In this document: in pieces, positions 1 through 8,468 of the stretch | Numbering within the stretch: the stretch's first letter is position 1 | How the letters are laid out: each line of letters begins with the position of its first letter | From: Candidatus Kapaibacterium sp. | GTDB taxonomy: Bacteria > Bacteroidota > Ignavibacteria > Kapaibacteriales > UBA7675 | DNA: 34,930 nt | NCBI GenBank assembly: GCA_028284775.1 | Contig: JANQRB010000036.1 | Location: forward strand, 1 to 34,930 | Direction of reading: 5' to 3' | Program-made: the position numbers and the translations under genes | Notes under the pieces: model-generated | Seen by the model: the letters and a program-made list of their open reading frames with translations, nothing else | The model's database searches: none | What the model was told of the DNA's origin: nothing

Positions 1-1
1 C

Positions 2-523
2 CATTGCAGCTGGCATGATCTCTACGAGACCTCCTTGCAGGTCTACCTGTTTGCCGGCTTTCCCGCTGCAATCGAAGCGCTGCAATCCCTGGAGACGGCT
101 GTGCAGGGCCTGGGCCGCGACAGCCCTAACTTTGCGGCGGCGGCTTTGGACCCCGATGCATTCGAGCAGCAAGGCGAGAGGCTCTGCCGTAGCATTTACT
201 CCAGCGCTTACGACAAAATGCGGCGGCGATTTGGACGCATAGCGCCTGATCTGGATCTCTGGATGATCGTTGAGGGCTATGGCAAAACACTGGCACGACC
301 CGGCCTTGACATCAAGACGCGCGAGCTGATTACCGTCGCCATTTTAGCCGCTCTTGGCTGGTCTAATCAACTTTTTTCGCATATTCGGGGTGCCATGAAT
401 TGTGGCGCGGACTTGATGGAATGTACTGCCGTGTTGGACCTTGTTGCACCATATGTGGCTGAGGAGCACCTAAACAGCGCACGGACGGTTTTGAATAATG
501 TTGCAAACAGATCTTCCGGATGA
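2..523 (+). CDS. Carboxymuconolactone decarboxylase (CMD)-like protein, 5' end missing
   Basis: The reading frame is open to the left edge, so the gene starts outside the window; an internal TTG at 35 should not be taken as the start. The visible 173 codons begin with a stretch like YETSLQVYLFAGFPAAIEAL. The second half reads GYGKTLARPGLDIKTREL, ITVAILAALGW and a QLFSHIRGAMNCGAD helix, the usual alpha-helical core of the CMD/AhpD superfamily. The AhpD-type redox CxxC is not visible, so a peroxidase-partner role is not supported; the substrate is unknown. The stop overlaps the next start in an ATGA arrangement (520-523), so it is probably cotranscribed and translationally coupled with the downstream dacB. 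The family call is confident, the function is not. Confidence 0.75.
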   Translation, partial: HCSWHDLYETSLQVYLFAGFPAAIEALQSLETAVQGLGRDSPNFAAAALDPDAFEQQGERLCRSIYSSAYDKMRRRFGRIAPDLDLWMIVEGYGKTLARPGLDIKTRELITVAILAALGWSNQLFSHIRGAMNCGADLMECTAVLDLVAPYVAEEHLNSARTVLNNVANRSSG

Positions 524-2109
524 AGCCTTTACAACATTGCCATAGCGGACTGTACTGGTCCCTCTTCACACTTTGCGTCTTGACCTTGACTGCCGCCTAC
601 GGCGATCAGAAGGCAACACCGGGTGAAGGACGTCTGGGCGATAGCCGAACCATTCAAGAGCTGCAAACCGATCTGGATGATTTGCTCGACGACGAGCGCC
701 TACAGCATGCCTTGATTGCGGCTCAGGTAATGTCGCTGCAGTCCGGTGAGATGATGTATCACCGGGATGCCGACAAAAATCTGCTGCCCGCCTCCTGCGC
801 CAAATTGTTTACCAGCGCGGCGGCGCTGGAAATACTGGGCCAAGAGTTTGTCTTTACGACGTCGTTCTTTCTTGACGGCATCATTAAGCGGAACGGCGAA
901 TTTATCGGCAACGTCATTATCCGCGGCGCCGGCGATCCCAGTCTCTCGGACGCCTTCCTCCAGGAACCGCTCGCTATCCTCGAAGAGTGGTGCGATCAGT
1001 TTGAACTCCTGGGAATTCGATCGATTAGGGGCAATCTGGTGGGAGATGACAGTTATTTCGATCAGGTTCCCTTTGGTCCCGGATGGGCCTGGGATGATAT
1101 GCCCTTCGCCTATTCCGCTGAAGTTGCGGCTCTTTCCTTTTTTGACAATAAAGTGGTGCTGAAAGTCCGTCCCGGCGATGCGCCCGGAATGCCGGCGAGC
1201 GTTTCAATGGAACCGGCAAATGAATATGTCAGCGTCAGAAATTTCGTCACTACGATCGCGGCCGACTCTGTTGTCGATATCACGCCGATTCGCGCTCTGG
1301 CATCCAATGTGGTGGAATTGCACGGCGCCATTGCCTGGGATTCAAGCGCCGGCGGCGCGGCTCGCAAGGAACGAACATTCGAAATTGCAGTCGCCAACCC
1401 GACGCTCTTCACGCTGCATCTGTTAAAACACTCGCTCCAAAGGCGGGGTATTCGCTTCCGCGGCAGCCTCTACGACAGCGAGGGCTGGGGCGACAAGATT
1501 TATTATAGCGACCTCCGGCCCGTTTTTGAACATACCTCACCGAGCCTGAAACATATCATCACGACCGTCAACCAACAAAGCCACAATCTCGCGGCCGATA
1601 TGTTGCTCAAAACAATGGCCAAAGAATCTACCGGCGAAGGAAGCTTCGACAAAGGCGCAGAAATTCTTCGCGGCTTTGCCTCCCGGCATGGCATTGCTCC
1701 CGAAAGTTTTGCTCTTGTCGATGGTTCTGGTCTTTCGCGACTTAACTTGCTCTCGGCCCGCCAGATCGTTCAACTATTGAAGGCTATGTATGCTTCACAG
1801 CATCGGGACGTCTATATTCAGTCTCTGGCGCAGCCCGGCGCCGACGGCACACTGGCAAAACGAATGCGAGGCAGTCGGGCCGAGTCAAGAGTATTTGCCA
1901 AGACCGGATCGATGAATCACACCAGCACCATTGCGGGCTACGTATATTCCCGCGACAGTGAAGTTCTTGCTTTTTCGATTATGATGAATAATTCGAATGC
2001 CGCCCAGAGCGTCTCACGCAGCGTCCAGGATCTGTTCTGCATGCGTCTCGCCGGATTTACGCGCCATCCGGCGAAGCCCGATGGACACCACGCCAGGGGG
2101 AAGAATTAG
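520..2109 (+). CDS. dacB: D-alanyl-D-alanine carboxypeptidase/endopeptidase, PBP4 type (peptidase S13)
   Basis: A 529-aa penicillin-binding protein predicted to trim or cleave peptidoglycan cross-links in the periplasm. All three serine-acyl-enzyme motifs are present: SxxK as S92-C-A-K95, SxN as S354-H-N356, and KTG at 461-463. DGSGLSR at 401-407 is also characteristic of S13 enzymes. Residues 13-27 are hydrophobic (LFTLCVLTLTAA) and serve as signal peptide. The insertion between the SxxK and SxN motifs is long, as usual for PBP4-type enzymes. The ATG overlaps the TGA of the preceding CMD-like gene (ATGA), which fixes the start and suggests translational coupling. No downstream partner follows for 268 bp. 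The name follows the family; the precise D,D-activity was not shown here. Confidence 0.92.
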   Translation: MKPLQHCHSGLYWSLFTLCVLTLTAAYGDQKATPGEGRLGDSRTIQELQTDLDDLLDDERLQHALIAAQVMSLQSGEMMYHRDADKNLLPASCAKLFTSAAALEILGQEFVFTTSFFLDGIIKRNGEFIGNVIIRGAGDPSLSDAFLQEPLAILEEWCDQFELLGIRSIRGNLVGDDSYFDQVPFGPGWAWDDMPFAYSAEVAALSFFDNKVVLKVRPGDAPGMPASVSMEPANEYVSVRNFVTTIAADSVVDITPIRALASNVVELHGAIAWDSSAGGAARKERTFEIAVANPTLFTLHLLKHSLQRRGIRFRGSLYDSEGWGDKIYYSDLRPVFEHTSPSLKHIITTVNQQSHNLAADMLLKTMAKESTGEGSFDKGAEILRGFASRHGIAPESFALVDGSGLSRLNLLSARQIVQLLKAMYASQHRDVYIQSLAQPGADGTLAKRMRGSRAESRVFAKTGSMNHTSTIAGYVYSRDSEVLAFSIMMNNSNAAQSVSRSVQDLFCMRLAGFTRHPAKPDGHHARGKN

Positions 2110-2250
2110 CTCCTAAGCACAAATGACTTTTTTTGTAAATTGTAAGGTATCAACAACGTACTCCCTTCATTTGCGCTGGATATTACACAGAACACTTGTT
2201 ACTTATTATCTGATCGCCTGACGGCTGTTTGCTCCGGCCCCGCTCCTTTG

Positions 2251-2275
2251 TTCCGATTGCTTGCGTTAATCGGGA
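2251..2275 (+). terminator. Possible weak hairpin downstream of dacB
   Basis: TTCCGATT (2251-2258) can pair with AATCGGGA (2268-2275), including one G-T pair, around a 9-nt loop. There is no strong U-tract after it, so it may be a weak or factor-dependent terminator or an unrelated structure in the 268-bp gap between dacB and the Wzz-like gene. Confidence 0.25.
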
Positions 2276-2377
2276 TTAGTTTGATCCGGGACCTGTCAAA
2301 AGCTTAACATCGTCGAAGGTGTCGCTCTCCGCATGGGAAGCTGATCAATTCACGTATGAAACGGGAACGCTACACGT

Positions 2378-3592
2378 ATGCTGCCTTCTGACGCGAATGC
2401 CGAGACAAAGCACGAAATGAGTGATGTGCTGTACTTTTTCCTGCTGCTGCGCCGGCACTGGCTGTTTTTATGCCTTAGTACGATCGTCCCGACCACAGCC
2501 GTCGCCATATTCATGGTAAACTATGTCGACGACTGGTATTCGTCCAGTACGACTTTTGTACCTCCTAAGAGCAGCTCGTCGCTCCTGGGCGGCATGTTAG
2601 GCAACATCTCATCGGCCTTGCGCGATTTCGGATTGACCAAAGTCGGCGGTCGCAGCTCGGGCTACTCGCACATCGTTATCCTCGAGAGCAGACGCATGCT
2701 GGATACGCTGGTCGAACTGTATAATCTCGACTCCGCCTACGACATGCGAAGCGCGCCGCGTTCCGCCGTTCGCAAAACGCTGGCGGGCAACTATAATGTG
2801 ACCCTCAATCGCCAGGGTTCCTACTCGCTGAGCGTATGGGACAAAGATCCGCGGAAGGCAGCTGAAATTGCCAATCGCGCGCTTAAACTGGGTGATGCCT
2901 TTGCCAATGATATCTTTCGTCGCGAGGCATCCGTTAATCGCAGGCTCATCGAAGAGCGAATGCACCAAAATCAGATCAATTTGCGTCGCACAGCCGATTC
3001 GATCAAGTGGTACACCAAGCGCTATCGGTTGCTGGCGCCCGAAGAACAGGCGGAGTTTGCATTTAAGGGATTGGCCGAGCTCCAGGCAAAAATCGCACAA
3101 CAGGAGTTGATTCTCGGGATTTATGCGCGCGCGCTCGGCGAAGAAGATCCGGGCGTTCAGGCTCAGAAACTGGTGTTGCAGGAAATGCGCGATCGCGAGG
3201 CGGATCTGGTCAACAAACCCGGCCTGGCGGGTAACTTCACCCTCGATCAGGGCGGCGACGTGATGGTGCGGTATCTTAATCTGCGCGCCGACTATGAAGT
3301 GTACACGAAGCTGAAAGCCTTATTGATTCCGATGTATGAACAGACCCTGCTGGATGCTCAACGCAGTATTCCGACAATGTATGTCGTAGACGAAGCGGTC
3401 CCCGCCGACAAGAAAGGACGACCATTCCGCACTCTTTACGTTGGAGGTGCATTTGTCGGCTGTTTGATTTTCGCCAGCCTGCTGGTTGTCCTGATCGAAA
3501 AGTATCGCACGCTTCGGCAGCGATTCCCGGAATATTTCGCAAGGAAAAAGGCGGCCCAGGCAAGGGAGACCGCCGAAACGGAAGAAGTCTAA
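2378..3592 (+). CDS. Wzz/GNVR-type polysaccharide chain-length determinant family protein
   Basis: A 404-aa inner-membrane protein with the Wzz topology: a short cytoplasmic N-terminus, a first membrane segment at about 28-48 (WLFLCLSTIVPTTAVAIFMV), a long periplasmic alpha-helical part, and a second membrane segment at about 353-374 ending in a basic cytoplasmic tail. Between them lie features of the family, such as the YSSSTTFVPPK beta-strand after TM1 and the VVDEAVPADKKGRPFR proline-rich lead into TM2. There is no attached tyrosine-kinase domain. Such proteins set the length of O-antigen, capsule or exopolysaccharide, but no glycosyltransferase or export gene is adjacent, so the polymer is unknown. 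An in-frame ATG at 2417 (MSDVLYFF) is an equally plausible start. The stop overlaps the stop of the convergent hslO. Confidence 0.8.
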   Translation: MLPSDANAETKHEMSDVLYFFLLLRRHWLFLCLSTIVPTTAVAIFMVNYVDDWYSSSTTFVPPKSSSSLLGGMLGNISSALRDFGLTKVGGRSSGYSHIVILESRRMLDTLVELYNLDSAYDMRSAPRSAVRKTLAGNYNVTLNRQGSYSLSVWDKDPRKAAEIANRALKLGDAFANDIFRREASVNRRLIEERMHQNQINLRRTADSIKWYTKRYRLLAPEEQAEFAFKGLAELQAKIAQQELILGIYARALGEEDPGVQAQKLVLQEMRDREADLVNKPGLAGNFTLDQGGDVMVRYLNLRADYEVYTKLKALLIPMYEQTLLDAQRSIPTMYVVDEAVPADKKGRPFRTLYVGGAFVGCLIFASLLVVLIEKYRTLRQRFPEYFARKKAAQARETAETEEV

Positions 3593-4506
3593 CGACCCGT
3601 TTTCAGGCTTTCAAATAATTCGTCGAAGTCTTCATCGCTAAGCTGGTATCGTTCGTTACAGTACTGGCAGACAAGTTTACGCTGATCTTTGGCGTGCATA
3701 TCACTGAGCTCGTCCATTCCCAGGGTGACCAACGCGCTCTTAAAGCGGTCGATGGAACAACGGCAGAAGAAATCGATCGGTGAACTCGACGCAATGTTCA
3801 CGGGCGAATCGGCGACCATTCTGACGACTTCTTCCGGCTTGTAGCCTGTTGACCACAGCTCGGTCAGATTGCGCAACTCGCGAATGTTTTGTTCAACCTG
3901 CTCGACGCGCTCGTCATCGACTTTTGGCATAGCCTGTACCAATAGGCCGCCGGAATGTGCGACTTTTCCATCCTGATCGATATCGACATCCAGCAGCACT
4001 GCCGACCGTATTTGTTCAGACTGAATCAGGTAGTTGGCGATATCTGTGCTGATATCCCCCTCCTGAAGGTCCACAACACCGACCACCGGCTCGCGATGAT
4101 GGTACAAAACCTTGCTGACTCGCAGCAGACCAATCCCAAGTCCGTCCCGCAAGCCGGCATTCTCCCGGCCGAAATCCAGGCTGGCGTTCGGATGCTCAAC
4201 ATAGCCTCGGGCTTCGCCGACCTGCATCGCCTCGGCAAATACACGCCCGACGACGCCATTGCCCATTGCTTCTACCGATACCCGCTCTTCGCCCTCCAGG
4301 AAGGAGGCCAGCAAAGAAGCGCCCGACAGTGCCCGGCCTAAAAACACAGCCGCAAGTGGACTGAGTCCGTGCCGCTGCTGGGCGGTCTGAACCGTACGAG
4401 TGTTCTGCACCACCGCGATCCGCAGAGCGGTATCTTCCGTCAGAGCTCGTACCACCCGATCGCGATTCTGATAGGACTTCTTCAGTCGTTTTAGTTCTTC
4501 ACTCAT
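3589..4506 (-). CDS. hslO: Redox-regulated chaperone Hsp33
   Basis: Hsp33 is a cytosolic holdase activated when oxidation releases zinc from four cysteines. The signature is present in full: C248-R-C250, then 29 residues, then C280-Q-Y-C283, matching the CxC-x27-32-CxxC consensus. The N-terminal domain contains the familiar LSPLAAVFLGRALSGASLLA and EAMGNGVVGRVFAEA stretches. The frame is open upstream to 4701, but the family normally has about 290-300 residues and begins just before this region, so the ATG at 4506 (MSEELKRLKK) is chosen, giving 305 aa. The stop codon (complement of 3589-3591) overlaps the stop of the convergent Wzz-like gene by two bases. It is transcribed divergently from the 1222-aa T9SS gene. 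Confidence 0.93.
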   Translation of the reverse strand: MSEELKRLKKSYQNRDRVVRALTEDTALRIAVVQNTRTVQTAQQRHGLSPLAAVFLGRALSGASLLASFLEGEERVSVEAMGNGVVGRVFAEAMQVGEARGYVEHPNASLDFGRENAGLRDGLGIGLLRVSKVLYHHREPVVGVVDLQEGDISTDIANYLIQSEQIRSAVLLDVDIDQDGKVAHSGGLLVQAMPKVDDERVEQVEQNIRELRNLTELWSTGYKPEEVVRMVADSPVNIASSSPIDFFCRCSIDRFKSALVTLGMDELSDMHAKDQRKLVCQYCNERYQLSDEDFDELFESLKTGR

Positions 4507-4768
4507 ACCGGAGATTCGCCTGTAGTCAGTGCTGCGAAATTTTGGATGAGAACGATCCAGCCCGACGGGGATTGTCGTCGAAAGTCGATTCGATCCCGGA
4601 CTGTCCTGCAGGCTGCCCGCCACAGGCTGACAATGTCGGAAACTCTTTTGCCATTCCTGCGTTTCTGTTGTAACCAAAGCGGTGAAAGTCGTGTCGCTCA
4701 TTCGGACCGATAGAATAATCTCCCGCGAAAAACGTTACTGAGAACTTGTCGTTAACAACCGAGAAACT

Positions 4769-7700
4769 ATGAGCTACTGGCAGTGCCGACTGCGTCAATT
4801 GGTATGTGGGGCATCCCTCGCGGTTTTGGCAGCACTCTTTTCAAGCGACCTCCATGCACAACTACGGCTTGAACTGGAAACGGTAAGTATCCCCGACATC
4901 ACAATCGATGACCAGGACTTCCCCACCCTCCGGTGTAATCTGCGAGCCAGTCTGAACGGCACGCCCATCGAGCTGCAAGCCGAGCATATCCTGATTGTAG
5001 AAGATAATCTTTCGCAAACACCGATTCAGGTGGATCGGCCGCAGGGCAGTGGATTTCAACGTGTAGTCTGGGTATCGCGCCTGCGGGGCGCGCAACGCGA
5101 AAACAACAATGACCCTGACAATCCCGTTGGCCGCAATATCGCCCGCATCTATGTGTTGTTTGATGGACAGATTGGCCGTATTAGCGGTCTTCATCGACGC
5201 GTCGATCTTGCACAAGTGCGCGTTTCGTCAACGAATCGTGACATCCAGAGTAATCTGCCGGACGTATTTTTCGGCAACGTTGCTCCCGGCGAGGACAGCA
5301 CGGTAAGTCTACAGGTCAGATTACAGACGGCGCCCCGCGCCAACGGGCGGGAACGTCCGATCCTCGTCGACTCCGTCGCGACCGGCACACCCTTTTTCAG
5401 CTACCGCTGGCGCGGATCTATCCGCGACTCTTCTTCCCGCTTCCCGATTCAACTCGTCTCACCCTTCGGCTATGTAGTCGACATCAGCTTCAAGCCGCAA
5501 AGCAGCGATTTTGTCTACGATACATTAACGGTCTATTATGAAAACGGCGGCACGGAGAAGATTACGCTTTTTGGCAATAGCTTTGAAGTTCCGGACCGCT
5601 CGACGATAACTTTGCTTGAACCCTCGGATGACGATATTCTGACACCATGCCAGGATGTCGATATCCGTTGGACCGGCAGCGTGCCGGAATTGCCGGTTAC
5701 TGTTGAGTTTTCCTCCGATGGCGGACGCAACTGGGATAGCCTTGCCAGCACAGTCGATACCATTTTTCGCTGGAATGTTCCCCCGATCGAATCGGATCAG
5801 GCGCGATTTCGGGTTCGCCAGCCGCTGCAACGATCCGACGCACAGGCGCTCACGCCTCAGACGGTGCCGGTCAACAAAATCGCCTTTCGCAATGACAGTG
5901 AGATAATGTTATCCGCCGATGTCACCGGCACAGTCGTGGAATGGGACACGCGCAGCCGCAGCGCCCGCCGTCGCCTGAGTATTCACGACACCCCTGTCGA
6001 GCAGGAGTCCTGGGAATGCCTGGGCCTGCGCTACGTCTCGGCCACGGAAATTGTGGCGGGCTTCAAGTCGCTTATCAGCGGCGAAGATTCGCTGTACTTT
6101 TTTGACCAGAGTTCGTTGGCGCCGACGCGGAAAATCGGCTTGCCCAACGGCTTCAATGCGGATGTCGTCCACGTCGATCCTCGCGGTCGATTCGTTGTAG
6201 CAATCCCGAATTTCGGCACCGAAGTCCTGCTGTATTCGCTGCCGGACGGCAATGTGCAGCGTTTGGCCTTTGGCTATCCCGTGTCGGCGCTTTCGCTCAG
6301 TGAGTTTGAAGATCAGGCCGGCATTGCGCTGCTCAATGGTGAAATCCTGCTTTTGCGTACGCCCGATTTCAGCGTCCAGTCCCGACTCGATTTTCGTCAC
6401 TTGCCGATCGTTCTGCAACTGGCGCTTTCACCGGATGCGCGCTTTGTAGCATTGGGCACGCAGGCGCCGCAACCGACCTTCCAGGGTTCGGGGACCGCCG
6501 AAGTACACCTGGTTGATCTCGCCTCGGAACGTATTATTCGGTCTTTTCGCAAAAACAGCTCGGACCCGATCAGCTTTACCTTCAGCGCAACGGCGCGCTT
6601 TCTGGCGATCGGTTTCAAGGGCACGCCCCAAACTCGTGTTCTTAATCTGCCGGCCAACGTTGACGAAGGCAGCATCGTCGGCCATCCCTCTACACTTACA
6701 GATCTGCAGTTTGCTCCGAACGGTTTTTCAATCGGCAGCTCGTCTTTCTCGCGCTTTGAAAACATCAAGCTGCGGAATTTTTCCTTCCCGGAGCGCGACT
6801 CCTCATTGGTCCGGGTGGTGGGTCCGCGGCTTGCGCTGGCCAGCCCTTCCATCCCGCCTACGCTTATCGGCGCCCGACGCGACGTCAAGATTAATCAGGC
6901 CCTTTGCAACATCGGCGAAGCGCCCCTGGACCTTGCCAGACTGCGCCTGGAATCCGGAATCTCTTACAGACTGGCCACGGCATTTGAACGTGATACGCTC
7001 GCGCCGGGCGAATGTATTGACCTTGATATCATAGTAACACCGAGCGATACGGGCCTGATCAAGGATCGACTCATCTTTTCAATCTGCGAAAGCGAGTTCG
7101 ACATAGCGCTCGAAACCAGGGTGCTGAATCGTAATATTGCCTTGCTGGCCGATGGCTTTGACTTCGGCAGCCTGTGTGTGGGCGAAGAAAAGGAACAAGA
7201 GGTGGATCTGATCCGCAACGATGATGATGAACCGCTGACCGTGAATGCAATCCTTATCGATAATATCGCAACTTCGCCCTTTGTACTCGCCTCGATCATT
7301 CGCGATACTATTCTTGCGCCGGGCGAAACACTGAAAGCGCTCTTCCGATTCGCGCCGCGAAATCTTGGACGAGATCAGCGCGAGATAACGATTTCACACT
7401 CCGACCAGAGCAAAGTTTTCGCAAAGCTTGTTTTCCTTGGCTCCGGTGTCGGTGCCGAGCTTGAATATTCGCACGATCATCTGCCATTCATACCGGAAAT
7501 TCGTAACCGGCGCCTTACGATCGGCAACAACTCCGATAATAACGTTTCCATCCTGGGTCTGACGCCGACGCTGCCGGACGACTATCGCGTCATAACTCCG
7601 CTGCCGCTCGTCATTCCCCCGCAGGGGAGCGTCGAAATAGAAGTGGAATACACCGGGACGGCAACGCCGATACCCAGCGCCGAGCTGATCGCCGAATCCG

Positions 7701-8437
7701 ACCCCTGTTCGGGCGATCGTCGCATTAGCGTCGGCGAGTATCACGGCAGCAGCATCGTCGAAGCAGGCACCGTCGTCGGAAATGGTACCGAGCCGGTGAC
7801 GATCCCTATCACATACACCAACACTGAAGTACTGGAGTATAAGGGCGATCGAATCTTCGAAACTGAGCTAATGGTGCATCCGCGGCTATTTTTACCGCAA
7901 AGTGTTACGAGTCAGCTCGGCACAGCCACATTGATTCGTAATGAGATTGTTGACGGCCAGCGTATTATCGGCATCAGGGTCGAAGGTAATTTTCCGCCAA
8001 CAGGGCTTGTTGCCGAAATTCACGGCCTGCCCGGTCTGGCCGACGTGTTGGAAACGCCGATTGATTTCGTGCCCGGTTCACTGTTTTGGAGTGCCGTGGT
8101 CGAGACTTTGCCGCGTTCCGGCCTCCTGCGTCTGGAACCCAGGGATCCCACCAGACGTCTGATTCATGCACAGCAAATCCTTACGCTTCGTAGCGCTTTT
8201 CCGAATCCCGCCACTAACCAGGTTATGCTGGATCTGCATTCGGAGCTCAGCGACGTCGTTACATTCGAGCTTTTCGATGTCCTCGGACAAGCACAGGGCC
8301 GCAGACAGCAGCGTTCGGTCATTCAGGGTGACTCACAGCATCTGATCGATGTGTCCGGGCTTCCCCCGGGTTCATATCGCGTTGTTGTCCGCCATGGCCA
8401 GGATATGAGCTCGCTGCAAATTGTAGTATCGGAATAA
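4769..8437 (+). CDS. Large secreted beta-propeller/choice-of-anchor protein with T9SS sorting domain
   Basis: A 1222-aa protein with an N-terminal signal peptide (residues 1-31, hydrophobic core VCGASLAVLAALF, cleavage after LHAQ). A beta-rich N-terminal part is followed at about 365-650 by repeated segments like a beta-propeller of WD40/quinoprotein type (for example VVEWDTRSRSARRRLSI, VHLVDLASERIIRSF, LTDLQFAPNG). From about 690 to 900 there are Hydin/ASH-like units with the motif LAPGE(C/T) followed by a beta-strand, a pattern also seen in choice-of-anchor D domains. The last 80 residues (from about 1140: LRSAFPNPATNQVMLDL, FELFDVLGQ, GSYRVVV) form a type A T9SS C-terminal sorting domain. 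It is therefore likely exported through T9SS to the cell surface or medium. Function is unknown. An OmpA-family gene follows 31 bp downstream and is probably cotranscribed. Confidence 0.8.
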   Translation: MSYWQCRLRQLVCGASLAVLAALFSSDLHAQLRLELETVSIPDITIDDQDFPTLRCNLRASLNGTPIELQAEHILIVEDNLSQTPIQVDRPQGSGFQRVVWVSRLRGAQRENNNDPDNPVGRNIARIYVLFDGQIGRISGLHRRVDLAQVRVSSTNRDIQSNLPDVFFGNVAPGEDSTVSLQVRLQTAPRANGRERPILVDSVATGTPFFSYRWRGSIRDSSSRFPIQLVSPFGYVVDISFKPQSSDFVYDTLTVYYENGGTEKITLFGNSFEVPDRSTITLLEPSDDDILTPCQDVDIRWTGSVPELPVTVEFSSDGGRNWDSLASTVDTIFRWNVPPIESDQARFRVRQPLQRSDAQALTPQTVPVNKIAFRNDSEIMLSADVTGTVVEWDTRSRSARRRLSIHDTPVEQESWECLGLRYVSATEIVAGFKSLISGEDSLYFFDQSSLAPTRKIGLPNGFNADVVHVDPRGRFVVAIPNFGTEVLLYSLPDGNVQRLAFGYPVSALSLSEFEDQAGIALLNGEILLLRTPDFSVQSRLDFRHLPIVLQLALSPDARFVALGTQAPQPTFQGSGTAEVHLVDLASERIIRSFRKNSSDPISFTFSATARFLAIGFKGTPQTRVLNLPANVDEGSIVGHPSTLTDLQFAPNGFSIGSSSFSRFENIKLRNFSFPERDSSLVRVVGPRLALASPSIPPTLIGARRDVKINQALCNIGEAPLDLARLRLESGISYRLATAFERDTLAPGECIDLDIIVTPSDTGLIKDRLIFSICESEFDIALETRVLNRNIALLADGFDFGSLCVGEEKEQEVDLIRNDDDEPLTVNAILIDNIATSPFVLASIIRDTILAPGETLKALFRFAPRNLGRDQREITISHSDQSKVFAKLVFLGSGVGAELEYSHDHLPFIPEIRNRRLTIGNNSDNNVSILGLTPTLPDDYRVITPLPLVIPPQGSVEIEVEYTGTATPIPSAELIAESDPCSGDRRISVGEYHGSSIVEAGTVVGNGTEPVTIPITYTNTEVLEYKGDRIFETELMVHPRLFLPQSVTSQLGTATLIRNEIVDGQRIIGIRVEGNFPPTGLVAEIHGLPGLADVLETPIDFVPGSLFWSAVVETLPRSGLLRLEPRDPTRRLIHAQQILTLRSAFPNPATNQVMLDLHSELSDVVTFELFDVLGQAQGRRQQRSVIQGDSQHLIDVSGLPPGSYRVVVRHGQDMSSLQIVVSE

Positions 8438-8468
8438 TCGCGCAAGCAAAAGAAACGGCAAACAGGCT

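Noticed and set aside
4507..4701. Longer Hsp33 start at 4701
   Set aside because: The extra 65 residues have no similarity to the family, and the usual Hsp33 N-terminus begins just after the Met at 4506.
4526..4798. Minus-strand 90-codon frame in the hslO upstream gap
   Set aside because: It overlaps the start of the T9SS gene and the divergent promoter region and shows no protein-like features.
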